NCBI GenBank assembly: GCA_029240955.1
Contig: JARDZH010000217.1
Span: 1-5,088, forward strand
Length of the DNA stretch: 5,088 nt
Source: Pseudomonas sp.
Lineage (GTDB): Bacteria > Pseudomonadota > Gammaproteobacteria > Pseudomonadales > Pseudomonadaceae
Direction: 5' to 3'
The notes below the pieces were generated by a model. The model was not told where the DNA came from and ran no database searches. It saw only the letters and a program-made list of their open reading frames with translations. Both the position numbers and the translations under genes were made by a program. Positions 1-5,088 of this stretch are shown here, in pieces (position 1 is the stretch's first letter; each line of letters begins with the position of its first letter).

Positions 1-134
1 ACCTCATACCAATTGCCGTCCGGCCCCCGGAAAGCATCACCCACACGACTGTTTGCGATGAAAGCAGTGCCGGTGCCGATCACGGCGCTGGAATTTTGGT
101 CGACAGATACCGTTCCTGATTTGTACCAGGTCAT
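1..134 (-). CDS. Phage tail fibre protein, N-terminal fragment (3' end outside window)
   Basis: This is the first 44 codons of a minus-strand gene that runs off the left edge of the window. The peptide starts MTWYKSGTVSV, continues through TGTAFIANSRVGDAFRGPDG and ends NWYEV. From memory this is the conserved N-terminal head of tail-fibre or tail-spike-like proteins in Pseudomonas prophages, where it attaches the fibre to the tail and a variable receptor-binding or enzymatic part follows. The start is the ATG at 132-134. It has an AAGGAA Shine-Dalgarno (141-146, minus strand) six bases upstream. The gene lies 18 bp after the stop of the 226-aa tail protein, so it is probably the last or next-to-last gene of the same operon. 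Its receptor-binding part cannot be seen, so specificity is unknown. Confidence 0.85.
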   Translation of the reverse strand, partial: MTWYKSGTVSVDQNSSAVIGTGTAFIANSRVGDAFRGPDGNWYE

Positions 135-152
135 GAGTGTTTCCTTATGGAA

Positions 153-833
153 TTAGACGGCGATTTTTGCGAAGACAGCCGGCAGGAAGAACGCGAACGG
201 GTTAGAAGCCGCGACGGTCACCGCGTACAGCGTGGTGTTAGGAAAGTCCCACCAGCAATACAGATCGCGCGGGATAGCACTACCCGCCGTCATGGCCATG
301 CCGAAATTGTTTAGCAGCATGTATTCGTTCTGCGGGAAGTTGAACGGCACGGAGTAATAGATCCGGGTCAGACCTTGGGGGGTCGTGTCGTACTTCACAT
401 AGTTCCAGTTCTGGAAGGCTCGAGTGAACGTCGCGTTGGGCGTGCCGGAATCAAAGAGTAATTTCCCCGCGCCATCCCATAGGCGCATGCCGTATTGCGC
501 TACCGGCTGCGCGGCGAAAGCTGCAACAAAATAGCGGCCGTTGGGTTGGGCGGTGTTTACGTCATACGCTCGAACATAGAACCCGACCCAGTTGCCCGCT
601 GAACCGATGAGTCGCATCCGGCACAGACCAGCCACACCGCCAACATTGTCAGGTCGCACGAACACCAAGGGCGGCTCCTGCGATGTCACCGGCCGACTGA
701 AATAGGTCGTCGATCCAAGGCCGCCTTCTTCTGTCGGCGCGAAACGGCCTGTGGAAATGACCATCAGCCTGGCGAATTCCGAATCGATGACCACTGTATT
801 GGTGTTGTTGGTGTATTGCAGTCCAAAAGCCAT
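153..833 (-). CDS. Phage tail protein, 226 aa, probable tip or fibre-associated
   Basis: This encodes a predicted 226-residue protein with no signal peptide or membrane segment; it is rich in aromatic residues, Asn and beta-type stretches, as virion proteins often are. I do not recognise a named family with certainty, but short proteins of this kind commonly sit between J and the fibre gene in Pseudomonas prophages. It carries two copies of a short motif: residues 1-18 (MAFGLQY...VVIDS) and about 113-129 (QYGMRLWDGAGKLLFDS). The same motif opens the neighbouring 107-aa protein. I chose the ATG at 831-833. It overlaps the upstream stop as TGATG and has GAGG (842-845, minus strand) eight bases upstream. 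A GTG at 840-842 would add three residues, but it overlaps that Shine-Dalgarno. The overlap suggests translational coupling. A role in virion assembly is inferred from position only. Confidence 0.8.
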   Translation of the reverse strand: MAFGLQYTNNTNTVVIDSEFARLMVISTGRFAPTEEGGLGSTTYFSRPVTSQEPPLVFVRPDNVGGVAGLCRMRLIGSAGNWVGFYVRAYDVNTAQPNGRYFVAAFAAQPVAQYGMRLWDGAGKLLFDSGTPNATFTRAFQNWNYVKYDTTPQGLTRIYYSVPFNFPQNEYMLLNNFGMAMTAGSAIPRDLYCWWDFPNTTLYAVTVAASNPFAFFLPAVFAKIAV

Positions 834-1156
834 CAACCCCACCTCATTACGATCAAGCGCATGGTGCCAGACGATGTGAAGCTCGCGGCATAGGTGCGCG
901 TGTGGTTATAAACCCGCACCAAGCCGTCGAGAACCTCCGTTTCAAACTGCATCTGAGAATCGGGATAGGCGCCGATCGGCACCACGATTGCCGTCCCGTT
1001 GCCCGGCGATATGCCGGGAACCGCGAAGTCCTGATTTCCTTTGATGGCTCCAAGCGGAAACGTGACCGGTGTCGAGAACAGCACCCGAATGGTGAACGAA
1101 TTCTCATCGACCTGAAGCACGCCATCCGCGCCCCAAACCCTCATTCCATGAGCCAT
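833..1156 (-). CDS. Small phage tail protein, 107 aa, directly downstream of J
   Basis: This is a 107-residue protein beginning MAHGMRVWGADGVLQVDENS, followed by beta-rich sequence and ending in SGTMRLIVMRWG. It has no signal peptide or membrane helix. The opening pattern (small-G-hydrophobic-x-W, then DG, a hydrophobic run and D-x-S) recurs twice in the next gene, so the two are probably related or bind a similar partner. The ATG at 1154-1156 lies three bases after the J stop codon. A GGGG-type ribosome binding site (1163-1166, minus strand) overlaps the end of J, so translation is probably coupled to J. The family looks like the small tail proteins found beside J in Pseudomonas prophages. 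I cannot assign a biochemical function; a structural or accessory role at the tail tip is inferred from position. Confidence 0.8.
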   Translation of the reverse strand: MAHGMRVWGADGVLQVDENSFTIRVLFSTPVTFPLGAIKGNQDFAVPGISPGNGTAIVVPIGAYPDSQMQFETEVLDGLVRVYNHTRTYAASFTSSGTMRLIVMRWG

Positions 1157-1159
1157 AAT

Positions 1160-4100
1160 TCACCCCAGATATCCAAGACGGACACGCAGCACATTGTTGG
1201 CGTCGTAGACCGAGACGTTCAGTGAGTTGATCACCAGTCGACCCTGCCCAGGCACTATGCCGTTGATCTCCAGCGTTCCATCTTTGTTGAGGATCCATCC
1301 TTGAACGCCGGCGATGTAGTTGGTCGAGCTGATGTAGCTCCCGATCTTCGCGTTGGTGATCGTGCCGTCGGCGATGAACGCCGAATTCATGAACACTTGG
1401 CCGCCCTGTACAGCGAACGGTACCGAGATCGCGCCGCCGGCGATGGTGTTGACGATAGCGAAGCGATTAGCGGCCACCAAGAACTGGCTTTGGAAAACAC
1501 CGTCGACGTTCTCAATTCCCAGGCCGATGCCCGCAGCCACATACTGACCATTCGCAGTGACGGACATCTTCACCGACCACATCGTTTTCAGATTGCCGTC
1601 TAGATCAGCAAAGGCCTCGGCGGTCTCCTGAATGGCAGATGTGTTGTCTCCCACCGTAGCGGTCAACTGCGTGATTTTTGTGGCCGTGGCCTCTTCGTTA
1701 GTGGCAACTGTTTGCTCCAGCTCGGTCAGGTTTGCAGCGTTTTCACCAACCTCAGCATCAAGCGTTGTTACTCGCTGGGTCAGCGCGCTGTTCTGCGAAA
1801 CACGAACCTTCACTTCCTGTGCAAAGCTGGTCGTAGCATTCCAGCCACGCAGAGCATCTTGTGCGTCGCCCTCTCCGTTGTCATCGCGATAAGAAGCACG
1901 CAATGCCTGGAATGCCGTTGCCTGCGCCGTCACCACTCCGTCGAGCTCTGTGATGCCGGCCGTGTTGGTGGCGACCTGCTGAGCTAGGCCGTTTGCGGTT
2001 TGCACGGTCTGCCCGACGTCAAGCCAATAGTCCGGATTAGGCGGCGGTGTATCCACGGGCACCGCGCCCGTGGCTTGAAAGATCCGCTTGCCGACCACTA
2101 CAAGGTCGTATTCCTCATATGTCGCTTCCGGGTCGTAACCCTTCAGCCCGTCAAGCGCATCGATCTGCGCTTGAAGCCCGGGAATCTTGTCGATCTCGTC
2201 GAGGATGTCTTGCCCCAACTCGGTACGGCCGATCTCTCCGGCGATCATTTCAAGAATCGCAGCAGCGTCAGAACTGGATTGCCCCTGCACACCGAGCCCG
2301 ATCGGATACCACGGACCGATGTTGCCGATCTTGTCTACGATGCGCCCCCAGAAATAGAATGTCACACCAGCGCGCAGGCCGAGCATTGAGAAATCGCTTT
2401 GCGGATAGGCCAGGTCTGTCAGCTTGGTCGCAGCTTCCAGCTCAGTCGTCGGCCCGTACCAGATCTCCGTGCGCTGGCTATCCTCGGCCCCAGCAGGGAA
2501 TCCCCACTTGAGGTAGATGCCGAACAGCAGCGGCGTGGCAGTCAGGAACGCCAGCGCCGGCGGCAGCCCTTGCTTACCGCTGAGGTTGGTCAGGATCGAG
2601 TTGCGCCACGGCGACGTGATGTCGAAGGCGCTCACTGCGCGGACGCGAGCCACGTAGGCCCCGGCATAGATGCCGACCACGTCCACGTTGGTCATGCCGG
2701 TGCGTTGTAGCTTGATCCAGTTGCCGCTGTCCTTGCGCCACTCCACGTCATAGCCGACGGCGCCATCCACGGCTAGCCAGCTGATGGTCATGGTGGCCAC
2801 GGCCAGCCCCTGCACAACCGATGAAGTCGACGAAAGCGACACGCTCGCCGGCGCCGGCACAACGGTTATTGGAATCACGCTGATCGGGCGTTCTTCCAAT
2901 CGTGCACCGGTGTCGATGAAAGCGAACTTGCTCGGTTCGAACTGGAGCGCGCTGATTTCGTAGTCGCCCTCGGTGGTGCGCTTGGTGCGCAGCACGCGAT
3001 ACAGTGGGATTGCCAGATCGTCCGCGTCGAGCGCCCATTGCAACTGCGCCACCGGAGACTCGCTGTAGGCTACCGTGACTGTCACCGCGCGCCCGTTCAC
3101 GCTCTGCACTGTGCGACCTTCGGCGCGGCCGCCGGGGAGGTTGATGATCAGCCGGTCGCCGGCCTTGGCCTGGGTGTCGCGATCGAGGGTAATCACCCGC
3201 CCCGCCACCGCCGAGATCCGTCCGCCCACTTCCCGGCCAGCCAGCAGCGAATCCGCCACCGGGATGATATGGCCCGGCAACGGGATCACGCCTTCCATGC
3301 CGGTCTTGAACGAGACGGTGCGGTCTTGGTTGTTGCTGAGGATCGCCCACTTGCCACGGCGCTGGGCCTCGGAAGCACGGGTGCAGCCAATGGCGCTCAG
3401 CTCAGTCGGCCGGTCGCCATAGCGGCGTTGCAGATCCAGGTCAGCGAACGGAATGACGTCGGTGTCGTAGTTGTTCGCCGGGTTGTCGTAGCTGACCAGC
3501 GCCCGGGTGTAACGGGTCTTCGCAGATGCACTGCCATAGGAGAACTTGCCGTCGATCACGTTCGACCGAGTGAACACATAGTCGAAGTCCTGCGCGCGCG
3601 GCATGTCCGCCTGCATCACCAGCTGGCCCTGCGCCCAGTACGTCATGCCCCGGTAGATCGCCGAGATATCGCGCAGCAACGACCAGGCATCAGCCTTGCC
3701 CTGCAGGTTCATGTCGCAGAGGAAGCGCGGTTCCTGCCCGCCCAGTCCGTCCGGCACCATCTGGTCGCAATACTGGGCAATGCGGTACAGCTCCCACTTA
3801 TCGACCATGAACGGCTTGATGCGCTTGCCAAGGCCGAAGCGGTCTTCGGTGCAGATGCCGTAGGTGATCCACGCCGGGTTATTGGTCCATGCCGATTTCA
3901 TCGAGCCATCCCACGTCCCCGTGTAGGTGCGCGCGATTGGGTCGTAATTGCTCGGCACCATCCAGCGCCGGGCCTTGCACTTCACGGTGACGGCCGGGAT
4001 GTTGGTGAACTGCTCGGCGTCGAATTCTATGTAGAGCAGCGCGGTGTTCGGGTAGCGCAGTTTGGCGTCGATGACTTCGGTGTAACCGGCAATCCGCATG

Positions 4101-4720
4101 ATGTCGGCAACTTTGTTGCTGTTCTGGTTCGGGGTCAGACGGCGTACCCGGATCTGCCAGCCCGTAGTGGCGTCAGGCAGATCGATGCGGCGCGATCGCT
4201 CATAGCGCGTGGTGGTCTTGCCGTCGACGGCGTCCACCAGCACCTGTTGATAGGCGCCGCCATCGGTGGCGACATCGATCGCGTATTCGATGCGGTAGCC
4301 ACCAACGCCATTTTCGTCTGATCGCTGTAGACCTGGCCATGCGAAGCGCATACGCACTGCGGAAAGCTGGGTATTGGTGATCGAGCGAACCCACGGTGAT
4401 TCGCTGCGCAGCTCGATGTCCAGCGAGGTTTCGTTCTCTACCGATGGGATGCCAGGAATGTACGTCTGATCCACCGACCCCGGGCGCCAGTCCCACTTCA
4501 CGTTCGGGAAGTTGTAGTTGCCGCTGGCATCGCGGATCGGCGTGTTGTCCAGGTAGATGTCGTAATCGGTCGGGACGCTGTCGAACTCACCCTCGCCCAC
4601 GGCGATCAGGAGCTTGGCCAGGTTGGTCGAGCGCAGGCTGTCGCTGGCTTCGGTCGGCGACTTCGGCTTGCTGCTACCGCCCTTCTCGCCGTGGATGTCG
4701 ATCTTTGCTGGTGCGCCCAT
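1160..4720 (-). CDS. J: Tail tip / host specificity protein J
   Basis: This is an intact 1186-residue homologue of lambda gpJ (1132 aa), the protein at the tail tip that contacts the host receptor. Domains seen in order: a Gly/Lys/Ser-rich start followed by the conserved LAKLLIAVGEGE segment (about 35-46); the core J region (50-610), including YGICTEDRFGLG near 287-298 and the DGxFxYG-like stretch near 390; two fibronectin type III-like domains (about 620-715 and 718-812); a helical linker (817-858); a small aromatic module resembling chitin-binding CBM5/12 folds (861-903, Y...Y.E.DLVVVGKRIFQAT...YWLDVG); a coiled coil (about 905-1045) with a repeat at 987-1000 and 1019-1032 (LDAEVGENAANLTE / LTATVGDNTSAIQE); and a C-terminal beta-rich fibre and knob (1046-1186) with the TITNAKIG...NYIAG...GW motif typical of J tails. 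The ATG at 4718-4720 has a strong GGAGG site five bases upstream. Receptor specificity should lie in the C-terminal part. The receptor is unknown. Confidence 0.97.
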   Translation of the reverse strand: MGAPAKIDIHGEKGGSSKPKSPTEASDSLRSTNLAKLLIAVGEGEFDSVPTDYDIYLDNTPIRDASGNYNFPNVKWDWRPGSVDQTYIPGIPSVENETSLDIELRSESPWVRSITNTQLSAVRMRFAWPGLQRSDENGVGGYRIEYAIDVATDGGAYQQVLVDAVDGKTTTRYERSRRIDLPDATTGWQIRVRRLTPNQNSNKVADIMRIAGYTEVIDAKLRYPNTALLYIEFDAEQFTNIPAVTVKCKARRWMVPSNYDPIARTYTGTWDGSMKSAWTNNPAWITYGICTEDRFGLGKRIKPFMVDKWELYRIAQYCDQMVPDGLGGQEPRFLCDMNLQGKADAWSLLRDISAIYRGMTYWAQGQLVMQADMPRAQDFDYVFTRSNVIDGKFSYGSASAKTRYTRALVSYDNPANNYDTDVIPFADLDLQRRYGDRPTELSAIGCTRASEAQRRGKWAILSNNQDRTVSFKTGMEGVIPLPGHIIPVADSLLAGREVGGRISAVAGRVITLDRDTQAKAGDRLIINLPGGRAEGRTVQSVNGRAVTVTVAYSESPVAQLQWALDADDLAIPLYRVLRTKRTTEGDYEISALQFEPSKFAFIDTGARLEERPISVIPITVVPAPASVSLSSTSSVVQGLAVATMTISWLAVDGAVGYDVEWRKDSGNWIKLQRTGMTNVDVVGIYAGAYVARVRAVSAFDITSPWRNSILTNLSGKQGLPPALAFLTATPLLFGIYLKWGFPAGAEDSQRTEIWYGPTTELEAATKLTDLAYPQSDFSMLGLRAGVTFYFWGRIVDKIGNIGPWYPIGLGVQGQSSSDAAAILEMIAGEIGRTELGQDILDEIDKIPGLQAQIDALDGLKGYDPEATYEEYDLVVVGKRIFQATGAVPVDTPPPNPDYWLDVGQTVQTANGLAQQVATNTAGITELDGVVTAQATAFQALRASYRDDNGEGDAQDALRGWNATTSFAQEVKVRVSQNSALTQRVTTLDAEVGENAANLTELEQTVATNEEATATKITQLTATVGDNTSAIQETAEAFADLDGNLKTMWSVKMSVTANGQYVAAGIGLGIENVDGVFQSQFLVAANRFAIVNTIAGGAISVPFAVQGGQVFMNSAFIADGTITNAKIGSYISSTNYIAGVQGWILNKDGTLEINGIVPGQGRLVINSLNVSVYDANNVLRVRLGYLG

Positions 4721-4725
4721 GCTTT

Positions 4726-4730
4726 CCTCC
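4726..4730 (-). promoter_or_regulatory. Strong ribosome binding site of J
   Basis: On the minus strand this reads GGAGG, followed by AAAGC and then the J ATG at 4720. It fixes the J start and sits only seven bases after the U-tract of the terminator at 4738-4761. Any transcript that reads through the terminator would therefore be translated well. Confidence 0.85.
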
Positions 4731-4737
4731 AGGCATT

Positions 4738-4761
4738 AAAAAACCGCCTCTTGAGCGGCTT
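4738..4761 (-). terminator. Intrinsic terminator pointing towards J
   Basis: On the minus strand AAGCCGC and GCGGTTT pair around the seven-base loop TCAAGAG, and the U-tract has six consecutive T (4738-4743). The stem has four GC pairs, one G-U wobble and two A-U pairs. On the plus strand the wobble becomes an A-C mismatch and the bases after the hairpin are CTTAAT with no T-run. The element is therefore directional and acts on leftward transcription. It ends 17 bp before the J start codon, an unusual place for a terminator inside a tail operon. The four-pair GC core makes it moderate rather than very strong. Confidence 0.7.
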
Positions 4762-4801
4762 AATGGCATTTCTGTAAAAGTCGTGATGATAGAATTCGCA
4801 T
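4760..4801 (-). CDS. Possible 13-residue leader ORF upstream of J
   Basis: The minus strand encodes MRILSSRLLQKCH followed by TAA. The start is preceded by a consensus AGGAGG (4809-4814, minus strand) with an ideal seven-base spacing, a far better context than chance ORFs usually have. The stop codon touches the 5' base of the terminator stem, so a ribosome terminating there would cover the 5' arm. That is the geometry expected of a leader peptide able to influence termination. There is no run of one amino acid as in amino-acid-biosynthesis leaders. I recognise no family. It could instead be a degraded remnant of a tail gene or a chance ORF with a good Shine-Dalgarno. Translation is unproven. 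Confidence 0.4.
   Translation of the reverse strand: MRILSSRLLQKCH
4787..4795 (+). promoter_or_regulatory. Candidate extended -10 promoter for the membrane-protein gene
   Basis: TGATAGAAT contains the TGn extension followed by TAGAAT, five of six matches to TATAAT. I see no good -35 box at 16-18 bp, which extended -10 promoters often lack. Transcription would start near 4802, giving a leader of about 55 bases before the gene at 4857. A weaker alternative is TTGAGC (4751-4756) with TAAAAG (4775-4780), spaced 18 bp. The call rests on motif match and placement only. Confidence 0.4.
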
Positions 4802-4804
4802 GCT

Positions 4805-4828
4805 GAGCCCTCCTACGATGAGGCGCTC
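4805..4828 (-). promoter_or_regulatory. Hairpin covering the Shine-Dalgarno of the 13-codon ORF
   Basis: On the minus strand GAGC-G-CCTC pairs with GAGG-GCTC across the seven-base loop ATCGTAG, giving eight base pairs with one bulged G. The 3' arm contains four bases of the AGGAGG ribosome binding site (4809-4814) and the remaining two lie in the loop. Folding would therefore limit ribosome access to the short ORF. On the plus strand the same inverted repeat would fold in the 5' leader of the membrane-protein gene, 12 bases before its ribosome binding site. The pairing is seen directly; a regulatory role is inferred. Confidence 0.4.
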
Positions 4829-4840
4829 GACTCAGTCATC

Positions 4841-4845
4841 AAGGA
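4841..4845 (+). promoter_or_regulatory. Ribosome binding site of the membrane-protein gene
   Basis: AAGGA lies 11 bases before the ATG at 4857 and five bases before an in-frame GTG at 4851. The spacing fits the GTG better, whereas codon preference and the MKK start favour the ATG. The site therefore supports the gene but does not settle its start; a GTG start would add two residues (fMet-Leu). Confidence 0.55.
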
Positions 4846-4856
4846 AATAAGTGCTG

Positions 4857-5088
4857 ATGAAAAAAGCTCCAACTTGGCTACGAACAATCCTTTCGCTTCC
4901 GGTGTACGCAATTTCAGCCGTGTTGTGGATTTTCACTGCATACACAATCATCACCTCTTCGGTAAAAATGCTCTCCAGATATGTAACGCCCCAACAGATT
5001 GGTCAGGGATTTGCCGAATTGATTTTCGCTCTAGTGTTTGCCGCAGTTGGTAGCGGATTATGGATGCTTGCCAGGTGCATTCGGACCT
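4857..5088 (+). CDS. Small two-helix inner-membrane protein, probable moron (3' end outside window)
   Basis: The first 77 codons of a plus-strand gene are present and it stays open to the window edge. The protein starts MKKAPTWLR, then has a hydrophobic helix at about 11-32 (ILSLPVYAISAVLWIFTAYTI), a short polar loop with K37, R41 and QQIGQ (46-50), and a second helix at about 53-72 (ending ...AAVGSGLWMLA) followed by R73 and R76. It is probably an inner-membrane protein; topology cannot be fixed because basic residues flank both helices. It runs opposite to the tail operon and is much AT-richer (about 44% GC over 4861-5040 by hand count). This fits a cargo (moron) gene inserted among tail genes. 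Known morons in similar positions include the membrane protein gp15 of HK97, which blocks superinfection; no sequence similarity to it is claimed. Function unknown. Confidence 0.7.
   Translation, partial: MKKAPTWLRTILSLPVYAISAVLWIFTAYTIITSSVKMLSRYVTPQQIGQGFAELIFALVFAAVGSGLWMLARCIRT

Noticed and set aside
834..842. Upstream GTG start for the 226-aa tail protein
   Set aside because: The GTG at 840-842 overlaps the Shine-Dalgarno that serves the ATG at 831-833, and the ATG gives a classic stop-start overlap and an N-terminus (MAFGLQ) matching the neighbour's MAHGMR.
853..1125. Minus-strand 90-codon frame overlapping the 107-aa tail protein
   Set aside because: It is Arg/Ser/Cys-rich out-of-frame sequence without a good ribosome binding site. 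The 107-aa frame has the better start, tight spacing to J and a motif shared with its neighbour.
2748..3350. Minus-strand 200-codon frame inside J
   Set aside because: It is a shifted reading of J itself, very rich in Arg, Gly, His and Pro as expected from GC-rich codons read out of frame, and J is intact through this region.
3038..4321. Long plus-strand open frame (427 codons) opposite J
   Set aside because: It lies wholly antisense to the conserved J coding region. Its His/Arg/Val-rich composition (many RH, VR, AV pairs) is what the reverse of high-GC J codons gives, and it has no recognisable domain.
4792..4803. Adjacent EcoRI and SphI recognition sites (GAATTCGCATGC) suggesting a cloning junction
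   Set aside because: Tail-gene and moron sequence continues on both sides without vector-like sequence, so chance occurrence is the simpler explanation.
4829..4837. Perfect palindrome GACTCAGTC considered as a repressor operator
   Set aside because: It is a single nine-base palindrome with no second copy nearby, and this length is expected by chance at appreciable frequency.
4800..4850. Plus-strand 16-codon ORF (MLSPPTMRRSTQSSRK) upstream of the membrane gene
   Set aside because: It has no Shine-Dalgarno before either ATG and would start at the predicted transcription start. The minus-strand short ORF over the adjacent bases has a far better initiation context.

Overview
The window looks like the tail-tip and tail-fibre end of a lambda-like (siphovirus) prophage or phage, most likely of a Pseudomonas species. 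Two things support this: an intact 1186-residue protein with the full layout of the lambda host-specificity protein J, and a truncated fibre gene whose first residues (MTWYKSGTVSV..., ...GDAFRGPDGNWYEV) match the N-terminus I know from Pseudomonas phage tail-fibre proteins. The host assignment rests on recalled family resemblance; no search was run.

Layout. Positions 1-4720 hold four closely packed genes, all on the minus strand, so transcription runs right to left. The order is J (1160-4720), a 107-aa tail protein (833-1156), a 226-aa tail protein (153-833) and the start of a tail-fibre gene (1-134, cut by the window edge). The spacings are 3 bp, a 1-bp TGATG overlap and 18 bp, as expected for one translationally coupled operon. 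J should form the tip of the tail and carry receptor specificity. The two small proteins share a short N-terminal motif with each other and probably belong to the tip or fibre assembly.

Positions 4721-4856 are a compact intergenic region with signals on both strands. On the minus strand, reading towards J, there is a hairpin that buries a consensus Shine-Dalgarno, then a 13-codon ORF, then an intrinsic terminator whose U-tract ends 17 bp before the J start codon. This resembles a leader/attenuator, though it could also be a plain operon boundary. On the plus strand there is a candidate extended -10 promoter and a ribosome binding site.

Positions 4857-5088 hold the start of a divergently oriented, AT-richer gene for a small two-helix membrane protein (about 44% GC by hand count over 4861-5040, against about 71% over 3121-3300 in J). 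Orientation, composition and position inside the tail genes fit a moron, a cargo gene expressed from the lysogen. Superinfection exclusion or another envelope effect is a guess from known cases such as HK97 gp15. No RNA genes, CRISPR arrays, IS elements or attachment sites were seen.
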